A DNA stretch of 38,652 bases from Betaproteobacteria bacterium UBA2293. Lineage in GTDB: Bacteria; Pseudomonadota; Gammaproteobacteria; Burkholderiales; Rhodocyclaceae. Numbering within the stretch: the first letter of the stretch is position 1; each line of letters starts with the position of its first letter. Of the stretch, positions 8,402 to 14,854 are shown piece after piece. The DNA is taken from positions 3,176 through 41,827 of the forward strand of contig DDWF01000259.1 in the NCBI GenBank assembly GCA_002345845.1. The letters run 5' to 3'. The position numbers and the translations under genes are program-made. The notes under the pieces are model-generated. The model was not told where the DNA came from and did not search any database. It saw nothing but the letters and a program-made list of their open reading frames with translations.

Positions 8402-9307
8402 TCAGTTGCGGTTTTCGCCCAGGCTGCCGGTAGCGCCCGGGCTACCGCTGTCGGTGGAAATCGCCTCCAGGCAATGGCGGGGGAGGACAAAGCCACGCGT
8501 CGGGTCATCGACGGCAACGGCGCGAATCACGGCGGCGTGGGTGCGGACGCCGCCAAAAATGGTGGCGAAGGAGACATCGGCGGCATCGCGGCCGGTGCCA
8601 AAGCGGATAAAGCCCATCGGGATGCCGGTGCCGGAAGGATCGAAGATGTACCAGCGGTGGCCGAGGTAAACCTCGACATAGGCTTGAAAATCGGAGGGGC
8701 CGAGGGTTGGGTCGGCGCCGTAGTCGGTGCCGGTGGCAAAGCGGGCGGGAATGTTGACGGCACGGCACAGGGCAATCATCAGGTGGGCGAAATCGCGACA
8801 TACGCCGACCTGTTCGATCAACGTATCGACCGCCGAAGTGTTTGTATTGGAACTGAGCAAGGTAAAGGTGACATGCCTTTTCACCCAGTCCTGAATGGCC
8901 TGAACCCGGCTATAGCCTTGCGTAAGCCGGCCGAACTCGTTGTTGGCCAGCTTGATCAGACGGTCTGATTGGCAATAGCGGCTCGGGTAAATGTAGCTGA
9001 TCACTTCCGGCGGCAAGTCGCGCACGGCCACTTCGGCAATTTCGCCGGGGGGCGCGATGTGGTGCAGCAGATCCACGGTAGCGGCGTACGCCAGCTTCAA
9101 TTCGCCAGGCTCGGCATGGACATACAGATAGCGGTTGCCGGTGACCGGAGTCGTATACATGCGCTGGCGAACGGCTTGGCTCAAGACCAGGCGTTCGGCC
9201 GAAATGCGCTGGCTGGGTGTGTGTGCGGCATGAACGTTGAAGACAAAATCGCCTCCGCCTGCGTCGATTTCATAGTTCAGTTCGATCTGCAACTCGATGC
9301 GGATCAT
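8402..9307 (-). CDS. Transglutaminase-like domain protein
   Basis: A 301-residue protein with an N-terminal bacterial transglutaminase-associated beta domain (MIRIELQIELNYEIDAGG, residues 1-110) and a papain-like transglutaminase core. The nucleophile Cys is in EQVGVCRDFAHLM. The position that normally carries the catalytic His reads SDFQAYVEVYLGHRW, so Gln stands where many relatives have His. The Asp in YIFDPSG is present. The RFGTGRDAADVSFATIFG segment is typical of this protease-like family. An upstream in-frame ATG at 9385 would add 26 low-complexity residues and is less likely. Its 5' side is the chromosomal neighbour of the integrated element. Confidence 0.82.
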   Translation of the reverse strand: MIRIELQIELNYEIDAGGGDFVFNVHAAHTPSQRISAERLVLSQAVRQRMYTTPVTGNRYLYVHAEPGELKLAYAATVDLLHHIAPPGEIAEVAVRDLPPEVISYIYPSRYCQSDRLIKLANNEFGRLTQGYSRVQAIQDWVKRHVTFTLLSSNTNTSAVDTLIEQVGVCRDFAHLMIALCRAVNIPARFATGTDYGADPTLGPSDFQAYVEVYLGHRWYIFDPSGTGIPMGFIRFGTGRDAADVSFATIFGGVRTHAAVIRAVAVDDPTRGFVLPRHCLEAISTDSGSPGATGSLGENRN

Positions 9308-9436
9308 CGTTGCAAGCGGTTTTCCATCAGGCGCCGGCATGGGCTGGCTTGGTGAAACGCTTGCAGTTTCGGTGCTGTATCTCATGCCCCGATTTTCCGC
9401 CGGCCAATCCGGATGCTCTGTGCCTCATCGCACACA

Positions 9437-9454
9437 TGGCGCCCCCAGGTGGAA
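9437..9454. repeat. attL: 18 bp direct repeat of the tRNA-Arg 3' end
   Basis: TGGCGCCCCCAGGTGGAA is identical to 16378-16395 and identity stops on both sides. It copies the last 18 bases of tRNA-Arg (T-arm end, acceptor strand and CCA, read on the minus strand). Confidence 0.9.
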
Positions 9455-9520
9455 AGATGGAATCTAACCGTGCCTGGAGAAGGCCGGGAATACAGGGTGG
9501 CGGCGTGGTGTTGTTGAAGA

Positions 9521-9542
9521 AGTACCACGAGAATACCACAGC
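9521..9542. promoter_or_regulatory. Putative integrase arm-type sites, left end
   Basis: Two tandem 11-mers, AGTACCACGAG and AATACCACAGC, begin one helical turn apart, 66 bp inside attL. A matching tandem pair lies inside the right end (16299-16320). The shared core is (G/A)TACC(A/G)C. Binding by the element's integrase is inferred. Confidence 0.5.
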
Positions 9543-9642
9543 GAAAATTTGTCAGGGGTCCATCCTGTCCGCCTCCCGGAGAGTTCCCCCCGTGGGGCGG
9601 TGCTGCTAGCATACGCCGACATCATTCGTGTAAAGGGCCGCC

Positions 9643-10011
9643 GTGCGCTTATCTTCCAATGCTCGTATGCAAGTCCTGGCAACTATCACCGGGGCCGTAG
9701 TCTTCTCGATGAACTTCCATGGCCCGAAGCCGTGGGTGCAGCTAGGTTGGTTTTATTTCAGTGCAGGGGCGTATCTCAGTGGCGTCCTGATCCAACTATG
9801 CAGCATCGCTGTATGGGCAGGATATTGTTCAGTGCGTAAGCGCATCTTTCCAGCTGACGACGCCGTGACGCCCCCTCGAGCGGAGTTGGCGGAGAAAGAG
9901 GTGCGGATTGTGTTTTGCGTCTCGCTCTTGGTAGTGTGCTTTGTTGTCTTCCTCCAGCAGCATGGGGTTTTCGCCAATCTGGACGGCGCAGAGGAGCTGA
10001 CCTTGCGATAG
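9643..10011 (+). CDS. Hypothetical membrane protein of the element
   Basis: A 122-residue reading frame with a GTG start (an ATG 24 bases later is an alternative). It contains two hydrophobic segments near residues 38-63 (YFSAGAYLSGVLIQLCSIAV) and about 90-108 (VRIVFCVSLLVVCFVVF), linked by a charged loop, so an inner-membrane protein with two passes is plausible. The ribosome binding site is weak. I recognise no family. It is the first gene inside attL and is oriented with the recombinase gene downstream, 165 bp away. Confidence 0.45.
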   Translation: MRLSSNARMQVLATITGAVVFSMNFHGPKPWVQLGWFYFSAGAYLSGVLIQLCSIAVWAGYCSVRKRIFPADDAVTPPRAELAEKEVRIVFCVSLLVVCFVVFLQQHGVFANLDGAEELTLR

Positions 10012-10118
10012 ATGTGGCGGTGTTGCCGAGTAGCAGTGCTGTCAGTTTGGGGCGTACCCTATCCGGATGTCAGGCCGGATGCAGAAATGCGTCAGGTTAG
10101 GGTTTGCTGGTTAATTGA

Positions 10119-10147
10119 TTGACACAGTTAGCCGAATGTCTTAGAGT
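10119..10147 (+). promoter_or_regulatory. Sigma-70-like promoter of the serine recombinase gene
   Basis: A perfect -35 box TTGACA, a 17 bp spacer and a -10-like TAGAGT precede the recombinase ATG by 29 bases. Short inverted elements overlap it: TGACA with TGTCT, and TGTC with GACA further right. Serine recombinases often bind such sites beside their own promoter and so control themselves; that role is inferred here. Confidence 0.6.
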
Positions 10148-10176
10148 CCATCCTGACACTTTCAGGAGGATTCAAC

Positions 10177-10767
10177 ATGACCACCAGCACCAAACCCAAT
10201 GGCCAGATGATCGGCTACGTCCGTGTATCCACACTTGACCAGAACACTGAGCGCCAGCTCGAAGGCGTGAGCCTGGACAAGGTATTCACCGACAAGGCCA
10301 GCGGGAAGGACACCGACCGCCCCCAGCTTCAGGCAGCCCTGGAGTATGTCCGCGAAGGGGATGCGCTGGTTTGCCACAGTATGGACCGCCTTGCGCGCAA
10401 CCTGGACGACCTCCGGCGGATGGTCAAGGAACTCACAGGCAAGGGCGTAGCCGTCCGCTTTGTGAAGGAGTCCCTGACCTTCACCGGGGATGATTCACCC
10501 ATGGCGACCCTGCTGCTGTCCGTCATGGGCGCCTTCGCGGAGTTCGAGCGAAGCCTGATCAAGGAGCGCCAGCGTGAAGGCATCGCCATTGCCAAAGCCA
10601 AGGGCGTCTATCGGGGGCGGAAGCCGGCGCTGTCAGCGGAGCAGGTGGAGACCCTGAAGGCGCAGGACAAGGAGCGGGGCGGTAAGAACCGGGCGGGGCT
10701 GGCGAAGGAGTACGGCATCAGCCGGGAGACTCTGTATCAGTACCTCGCCTTGCAAGGGGCGAAGTAA
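10177..10767 (+). CDS. Serine recombinase (resolvase/invertase family)
   Basis: A 196-residue small serine recombinase of the Tn3-resolvase/DNA-invertase type. The N-terminal catalytic domain has the nucleophile Ser in IGYVRVST (S18) and the conserved HSMDRLARNLDDL helix. ANother conserved stretch, GAFAEFERSLIKERQREGI, leads into helix E. The C-terminal helix-turn-helix (ENLKAQ-like region, AGLAKEYGISRETLYQYL) binds DNA. The ribosome binding site AGGAGG is 7 bases upstream and a good promoter precedes it. It could resolve multimers or drive inversion within the element. The gene ends immediately before a truncated KilA-N fragment. Confidence 0.92.
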   Translation: MTTSTKPNGQMIGYVRVSTLDQNTERQLEGVSLDKVFTDKASGKDTDRPQLQAALEYVREGDALVCHSMDRLARNLDDLRRMVKELTGKGVAVRFVKESLTFTGDDSPMATLLLSVMGAFAEFERSLIKERQREGIAIAKAKGVYRGRKPALSAEQVETLKAQDKERGGKNRAGLAKEYGISRETLYQYLALQGAK

Positions 10768-10771
10768 TCCG

Positions 10772-11188
10772 TGTGATGACCTCCACAAGGCATCTGGCGG
10801 GGACCCGAAGCACCAGCCTGCCCTGTTCATGCGCCTCGACTCCACCAAGGACCTCCTCCAGGAGCTTTCTAACTCTACAGATTCGCAGAGTTACCAACCG
10901 ATCAAGATCAACTCAGGCCGCTACGGTGGCACCTTCGTAGCCAAGGAGCTGGTGTATGCCTACGCGATGTGGATCAGCGCCAGCTTCCAGCTCAAGGTCA
11001 TCCGGGCCTTCGATACCCTCCAGACTCATGGCGCGCCCTATCGACGGCTGAAGAAGACCAGCAGCAACACCGCTAGAGCTTCTGGGTGTCCATCCCCTAC
11101 GCCCCCGACGAGCAGCCACAGCAAACACACGAGGCCCAGCAAGGCCTTATCCGATAGTTCAATTTTCACTGGCATCTCCCGACCGTAA
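10772..11188 (+). pseudogene. KilA-N domain fragment, 5' truncated
   Basis: An open frame with no start of its own reads DDLHKASGGDPKHQPALF, then STKDLLQEL and GRYGGTFVAKELVYAYAMWI to VIRAFDTLQTHG. This is the middle and end of a phage KilA-N DNA-binding domain. The N-terminal strand and start are missing, because homology begins within a few bases of the recombinase stop codon. After about base 11036 the frame becomes low-complexity and unrelated. A late ATG at 10829 exists but would leave a partial domain. It looks like a remnant left when a deletion or insertion joined the recombinase gene to a phage antirepressor-type gene. Confidence 0.7.
11038..11175 (-). CDS. Possible 45-aa membrane peptide of the element
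   Basis: MPVKIELSDKALLGLVCLLW opens a 45-residue frame. It has a hydrophobic helix near residues 11-25 and a second hydrophobic stretch at the C-terminus (ALAVLLLVFF) followed by SRR. Small membrane proteins with this look are common in phages. A GGGAG lies directly against the start codon, which is too close for an ideal ribosome binding site. It runs antisense to the 3' end of the KilA-N remnant. Not recognised in any family. Confidence 0.35.
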   Translation of the reverse strand: MPVKIELSDKALLGLVCLLWLLVGGVGDGHPEALAVLLLVFFSRR

Positions 11189-11611
11189 CGACGACCCATG
11201 TTGAGGGGGCAGGGCGAGACGCGCCCCTCTCTTGATGGCAGCCATTGTTGAAGCGGCGGGGCGGTTTGGTCAGAGGGACAGCGGCGGGTGGGAAAGGTGC
11301 GGTTTTCACTATCGAAGCTCCGAATCGAATTGATACGCGGCAACAGTAGGAGGCTTTCCCTGACCGTGCCAGCGCCGGAAGTTGTAAGCCTTGTGCGTAC
11401 AACCAGAGCGCTACGATAACCGGCGCGGAATCCATGCGATGCATTGAAGGACTTCATGCCTCCGATACCGGAATCCCCGCAAGAATCCACAATACGATTC
11501 TGAATATTTACGAATGTATTCAATCATTTATATCACGCCGCAGGGGCTGTTCACAACCCCGTGTCATGTGGCAAAGTGCGCCCTCTTTCAACGAGTAAGG
11601 GAGCGAACAAC
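11189..11611. other. 423 bp without a convincing gene inside the element
   Basis: Frames in this stretch are short or of poor composition and lack ribosome binding sites. Bases 11500-11535 are AT-rich (ATATTTACGAATGTATTC) against the GC-rich background, which could be a promoter or binding region. No tRNA or clear terminator is visible. Confidence 0.5.
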
Positions 11612-11896
11612 ATGGGAATTCACATCACGGCGGGCAGCCTCGAAGTAGCCATCGGCCAGACAGCGGCGGCAGACGCTAACCTCGTCCTTGGACCTCTTCG
11701 GGTCTATCTCGGCAGGGTCATGTTCGGGGCCACTTGGGATGGGCGCTTTGACTTCATCAGCGAGAGGGACGGCTACCGCCCCAGTGGATGCAAGCTGTTT
11801 GGGGCGTGGCAGGAGTCACCGGAGGAGCGCGGCGGGTTCGCCTTGGGCTGGACCTGGAACCTACTCACGGGTTCGCGTGTGGCTGGTCGGCGGTAG
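11612..11896 (+). CDS. Hypothetical protein of the element
   Basis: A 94-residue protein starting MGIHITAGSLEVAIGQ, with GGGAG nine bases upstream of the ATG. It is rich in beta-type stretches (LGPLRVYLGRVMFGATW, FALGWTWNLL) and has no signal peptide or clear membrane helix. An in-frame upstream ATG at 11561 has no ribosome binding site. I do not recognise the family. It stands alone between two non-coding stretches, upstream of the gp14-like cluster. Confidence 0.55.
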   Translation: MGIHITAGSLEVAIGQTAAADANLVLGPLRVYLGRVMFGATWDGRFDFISERDGYRPSGCKLFGAWQESPEERGGFALGWTWNLLTGSRVAGRR

Positions 11897-12259
11897 CCGT
11901 CAGGACGCACACAGAGCCCCATAAGTGACACTTAGCGGAACCCCGAAGGCTACCCCAGCCAAGGGCCTATACATGGGCTCCAGCGCCCACAAAGTGGCCT
12001 TCCCTGGTGCCATCCAATGCCCGCAAAGCCGCTTATGCACATCGACATAAAACATATCAAAAAGCCGGGCGGTCGCGGCGCGCCGAGCCGATCAGCAGAA
12101 ACGCTTGCAGCACAAGGCTTTCCGCCAGACATGACGGGTAAAACCTACCTGTTGGAAGAAGAACGCGCGAAATTTCTGGCCGACTTCTTCTTTTGTGGCG
12201 TTTTTTCTGTGTTAGCAGATTAGCCGCCGTTTTAAGCAATCATTGTAGAAAGTAGAAGC
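11897..12259. other. 363 bp intergenic control region of the element
   Basis: No confident gene. A 68-codon frame at 12017-12223 lacks a ribosome binding site and has mixed composition. The stretch contains a perfect palindrome (11922-11934). Because it precedes the cluster of the 132-aa, gp14-like and RNase HI genes, it may hold their promoter. Confidence 0.5.
11922..11934. promoter_or_regulatory. Perfect 13 bp palindrome, SP6-promoter-like core
   Basis: TAAGTG-A-CACTTA is a perfect inverted repeat with a one-base centre. Its TAAGTGACACT part differs at one base from TAGGTGACACT of the phage SP6 RNA polymerase promoter. It could be a repressor operator or a phage-polymerase promoter relic; both ideas are untested. 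Confidence 0.35.
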
Positions 12260-12658
12260 ATGAAAAACGAAACAGCAGTACCTGTAGCGCTGGAGCAAGA
12301 AGGCCTCCGGCAACTGGCCCAGGCCCGCAACACCGCCATGGCCGAGGTTGTCCGGGAGCTGCAAAGCACCATCCCAGCATGGCAGTCAGCGCAGCGCCTT
12401 GGAGAACTCCCTTCAGATGCTCCTGAATGGATGCTCCGGGCCTTCACCCAGGCAACCCGTCCGGATGGATCGGCGTGCTGGCAGACCATCCAGAAGCACT
12501 TCAGCGAGCAGGCACGGGAGCGCATCGCAGACATGCCGCTAGGCGAGAACGTAACGGGCGCCAGCTTGGCAGCCTTCCTTGGTGTCGAGCTGGGCTCCTT
12601 CGCGGCTGAAGGCTGGGAGCGCTTGGCCGACAAGGCACAGGAGGTGCGCCATGTGTGA
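12260..12658 (+). CDS. Hypothetical protein preceding the gp14-like gene
   Basis: A 132-residue soluble, largely helical protein (MKNETAVPVALEQEG at the start, Ala/Glu-rich throughout), with no membrane segment or known motif. The ribosome binding site is weak (AGAAG). The stop overlaps the start of the gp14-like gene by 8 bases and that gene's ribosome binding site (AGGAGG) lies inside it, so the two are co-translated. Given its neighbours it could be a virion-associated or regulatory phage protein, but nothing in the sequence proves this. Confidence 0.6.
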   Translation: MKNETAVPVALEQEGLRQLAQARNTAMAEVVRELQSTIPAWQSAQRLGELPSDAPEWMLRAFTQATRPDGSACWQTIQKHFSEQARERIADMPLGENVTGASLAAFLGVELGSFAAEGWERLADKAQEVRHV

Positions 12659-13229
12659 GCCTACGACCATTGCCGCCATCGCCATGCTTGCCATCTCCGC
12701 GACCTCTGCCGTGGTCTCCCACCAGACCCAGGAAGATGCGGCAAACCAGCAGGAACAGGCAGTCCAGGACGGCCTAGCCAAGGACCGCGCTGCCACGGCC
12801 CGGCAGTATCAGCAAATCCAGGAGTCCGCCATGGACGAACAGGCGCAACTTCACACGGACTACCTCATCGACTCGGCGCGCATCCGGGCCATTGCCGGTG
12901 AGTCCGGGCTGGGAGGCCTCTCCCAGGAGCGCATCGCCCAGGAGAGCGCCAACAACGCCGCCTCCGATATGGCCACCCTCGAACAGAACCGCGCTCGCCA
13001 GAGTGAGCAGGCCCATACCAGTGGCCTCGCCGGGGCCACCAAGGGGGGCATCCAACTGGCTGGTATTCAGCGGCCGTCCAAGCTGGGCACGGGCCTTCAG
13101 ATAGCGGGGGCTGCAGCCAAGGCCTATTCACCAGGGAAGTCGCCCGACAGCGCTCAAACAGGCCTCACCTCTGAGCAGTCGGCGGAGTTCTCCGCGTGGC
13201 ACAAGCAGACGGGAGGCTACAAGTGGTAG
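12651..13229 (+). CDS. T7 gp14-like internal virion protein
   Basis: A 192-residue protein with the layout of podovirus internal core proteins of the T7 gp14 type. It has an MCEPTTIA start followed by a hydrophobic helix ([15 protein letters not shown], residues 8-25). A long Gln/Ala-rich coiled-coil region follows (about 27-75), then the family hallmark ([15 protein letters not shown], residues 82-96) and a Gln/Asn/Ala-rich second half. In T7-like phages this protein sits in the internal core and is ejected to form part of the outer-membrane channel for DNA entry. AGGAGG lies seven bases before the ATG. The partner core proteins, portal and capsid are all absent from the element, which makes its presence odd. 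Confidence 0.72.
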   Translation: MCEPTTIAAIAMLAISATSAVVSHQTQEDAANQQEQAVQDGLAKDRAATARQYQQIQESAMDEQAQLHTDYLIDSARIRAIAGESGLGGLSQERIAQESANNAASDMATLEQNRARQSEQAHTSGLAGATKGGIQLAGIQRPSKLGTGLQIAGAAAKAYSPGKSPDSAQTGLTSEQSAEFSAWHKQTGGYKW

Positions 13230-13657
13230 CCATCCACACGGACGGCGCCTGCAAGGGCAACCCGGGCCCAGGTGGCTGGGGCGTGGTTCTGTCCGGCGAG
13301 GGCCGCAGGAAGGAGCTTTGCGGCGGAGTCTTCTACACGACCAACAACGAGATGGAGCTGACTGCCGCTATCAAGGGTCTGGAGGCCCTGAAGAAGCCCC
13401 TTCAAGTGCGCCTGACGACGGACTCCCAGTATGTTGTCAATGGGATGACCAAGTACCTGCCCGACTGGAAGGCCCGTGGGTGGCGCAAGTCGGACGGGAA
13501 GCCCGTTCTCAATGCCGAACTGTGGCAGCGCCTGGATGAACTGGCAGCAGTGCATCAGGTTGAGTGGGTCTGGGTTCGAGGCCACAACGGCGACCCCGGC
13601 AACGTGCGGGCGGACCAGCTCGCTAACGAAGGCGTCCGCAAGGGCTGCCAGCAGTAA
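13223..13657 (+). CDS. rnhA: Ribonuclease HI
   Basis: A 144-residue RNase HI, which cleaves RNA in RNA-DNA hybrids with Mg2+. The full active site is visible: Asp in [17 protein letters not shown], Glu in [10 protein letters not shown], Asp in TTDSQYV, His in VRGHNGDP and Asp in RADQLA. The basic handle ([14 protein letters not shown]) is also present. A GTG at 13223 is chosen because GGGAGG stands six bases upstream; a farther GTG at 13196 lies in the gp14-like frame's territory. It overlaps that gene by 7 bases, so they are one transcription unit. It may serve replication or R-loop removal of the element or a helper phage. Confidence 0.92.
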   Translation: MVAIHTDGACKGNPGPGGWGVVLSGEGRRKELCGGVFYTTNNEMELTAAIKGLEALKKPLQVRLTTDSQYVVNGMTKYLPDWKARGWRKSDGKPVLNAELWQRLDELAAVHQVEWVWVRGHNGDPGNVRADQLANEGVRKGCQQ

Positions 13658-13723
13658 CACCTAGAAGGGCACCGTCAGGCATCTGGCGGGCGCCCACTGA
13701 CATCCAATTAAGGAAACGAAGTA

Positions 13724-13936
13724 ATGATCCATCCAAACAACACAGAGCAGCTTGTCTTCCGGCAGGTCGCATTCCCGGTGTCCTCTTTCGACTACCTGAA
13801 AGACTATCAGCGGGGCATCGAGCAGAAGACCGGCCAGCGCCTCAACAACAACCAAGTTCTGGCCCGTATCATGGCCGAGCATCGTCAATTCAATGTAGAG
13901 CGTGGAGTACGCAATGACCCAGCAGTTCAGCGATAG
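13724..13936 (+). CDS. Small hypothetical protein, possible DNA-binding
   Basis: A 70-residue protein (MIHPNNTEQLVFRQVAFPVS at the start) with AAGGAAACG before the ATG. An early strand (LVFRQVAFPV) followed by two helices (FDYLKDYQRGIEQKT and NNNQVLARIMAEHRQF) is compatible with a ribbon-helix-helix fold, but this is only a pattern impression. Its 3' end overlaps the start of the ParB-like gene by 23 bases, suggesting the pair acts together. Confidence 0.55.
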   Translation: MIHPNNTEQLVFRQVAFPVSSFDYLKDYQRGIEQKTGQRLNNNQVLARIMAEHRQFNVERGVRNDPAVQR

Positions 13937-14645
13937 CGCCGGATGGCCCTGGAGGACCCCGGAAGGCTCTCGAAAGGTGAAGGTTTCGGAAGTGGTCCGG
14001 GATGAACGACTACAGCCGCGAGTCTCCACCGACATGGGCTTGGTGCGGCGGTACGCCACAGCGATGGAAACCGGATCAACCTTCCCTCCGGTCAAGCTGG
14101 CCCAGATCAACGGGAAGCTGCACCTCCTGTGCGGGTGGCATCGATTCGAGGCGGCAACCCTGAAACTCGGCCAGGACAAGATACAGGCTGAAGTTGTCAC
14201 CCTGACACTCAAGGCTGCCAAGTGGGAGGCCGCCAAGGACAACCTGGAGAACGGCCAAGCATACAAAACCAATGATATGCGGCGGGTCTTTCGAGCCTAT
14301 GTTGAGGCAGGGCAGCACAAGAAGCCAGACGGGACTCTGAAGAGCTACCGGGAGATTGCCAAGGACACCCAATGCAAGCGCTCATCCCTCCACAACTGGA
14401 TGGCAAGAGACTTCCCCAAGGTAGCGGCGGCGATGGCCGGGGATCAGGAAGGCAATGGAGCAGCAGAAGCGCCTGACTTGAACCCGGAAACGGAGCTGCG
14501 GCGGCTCATCGAGAGGTGTGCCAAGGAGTTGGAGGACTATTGCAACAAGCTCCAGGACCCTGAGATTCGCTTCCTTGTCGTGGAGAACATGGAGTGGATT
14601 GTAGGGCGCATGAAACAGCAGCCCTGTAGCCCACCTTCCGTGTAA
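13914..14645 (+). CDS. ParB/Srx-like nuclease-domain protein
   Basis: A 243-residue protein with an N-terminal ParB-like domain (VSEVVRDERLQPR, PPVKLAQINGKLHLLCGWHRFEAA) and a following helix-turn-helix (SYREIAKDTQCKRSSLHNWM, about residues 148-167). A C-terminal helical tail completes it. The GWHRFEA motif matches the G-x-HR box that binds nucleotide in ParB-type proteins. GGAG six bases upstream supports the ATG at 13914 rather than the GTG at 13902. No ParA partner is visible in the element, so it is an orphan that may regulate transcription or stability rather than segregate plasmids. Confidence 0.75.
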   Translation: MTQQFSDSAGWPWRTPEGSRKVKVSEVVRDERLQPRVSTDMGLVRRYATAMETGSTFPPVKLAQINGKLHLLCGWHRFEAATLKLGQDKIQAEVVTLTLKAAKWEAAKDNLENGQAYKTNDMRRVFRAYVEAGQHKKPDGTLKSYREIAKDTQCKRSSLHNWMARDFPKVAAAMAGDQEGNGAAEAPDLNPETELRRLIERCAKELEDYCNKLQDPEIRFLVVENMEWIVGRMKQQPCSPPSV

Positions 14646-14646
14646 T

Positions 14647-14689
14647 CCAGCCCGGCGCCCTGAAGGGAGTCGGAAGGCGCCCCGGCTGG
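14647..14689. other. Strong stem-loop after the ParB-like gene
   Basis: CCAGCCCGGCGCC and GGCGCCCCGGCTGG form a long GC-rich stem around a 16-base loop, immediately after the ParB-like stop codon. No T-run follows, so it may stabilise the mRNA 3' end or act with the weaker hairpin further on. Confidence 0.45.
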
Positions 14690-14806
14690 GCTGTCCAAAA
14701 TGGACGCCTACAGGGAACGGAGCGGCCCGGGAAGCCTTATCCAGTAACGATAGTGGCGTCAAAAATTAAGGTGGCGGAGGAGCAATCCCCGCCCCGCCAC
14801 ATTCCC

Positions 14807-14834
14807 GGCGTCCGTCCCTCACGCCCTGTTTTTT
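14807..14834 (+). terminator. Candidate terminator of the rightward element genes
   Basis: A short GGCGT/ACGCC stem with a 9-base loop is followed by CTG and six T. It sits between the convergent ParB-like and integrase genes. The stem is weak. Confidence 0.4.
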
Positions 14835-14854
14835 CGCTTAGCGGGTTGCCGGCA

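Noticed and set aside
11189..11523. Possible variable-protein or formylglycine-enzyme-like remnant on the minus strand
   Set aside because: GFRA followed by a Ser/Arg-rich tail hinted at the C-lectin/FGE fold used by diversity-generating retroelements. The rest does not match and no reverse transcriptase or template repeat is present.
12017..12223. 68-codon frame in the element
   Set aside because: It has no ribosome binding site and no recognisable feature, so it was left in the non-coding entry.
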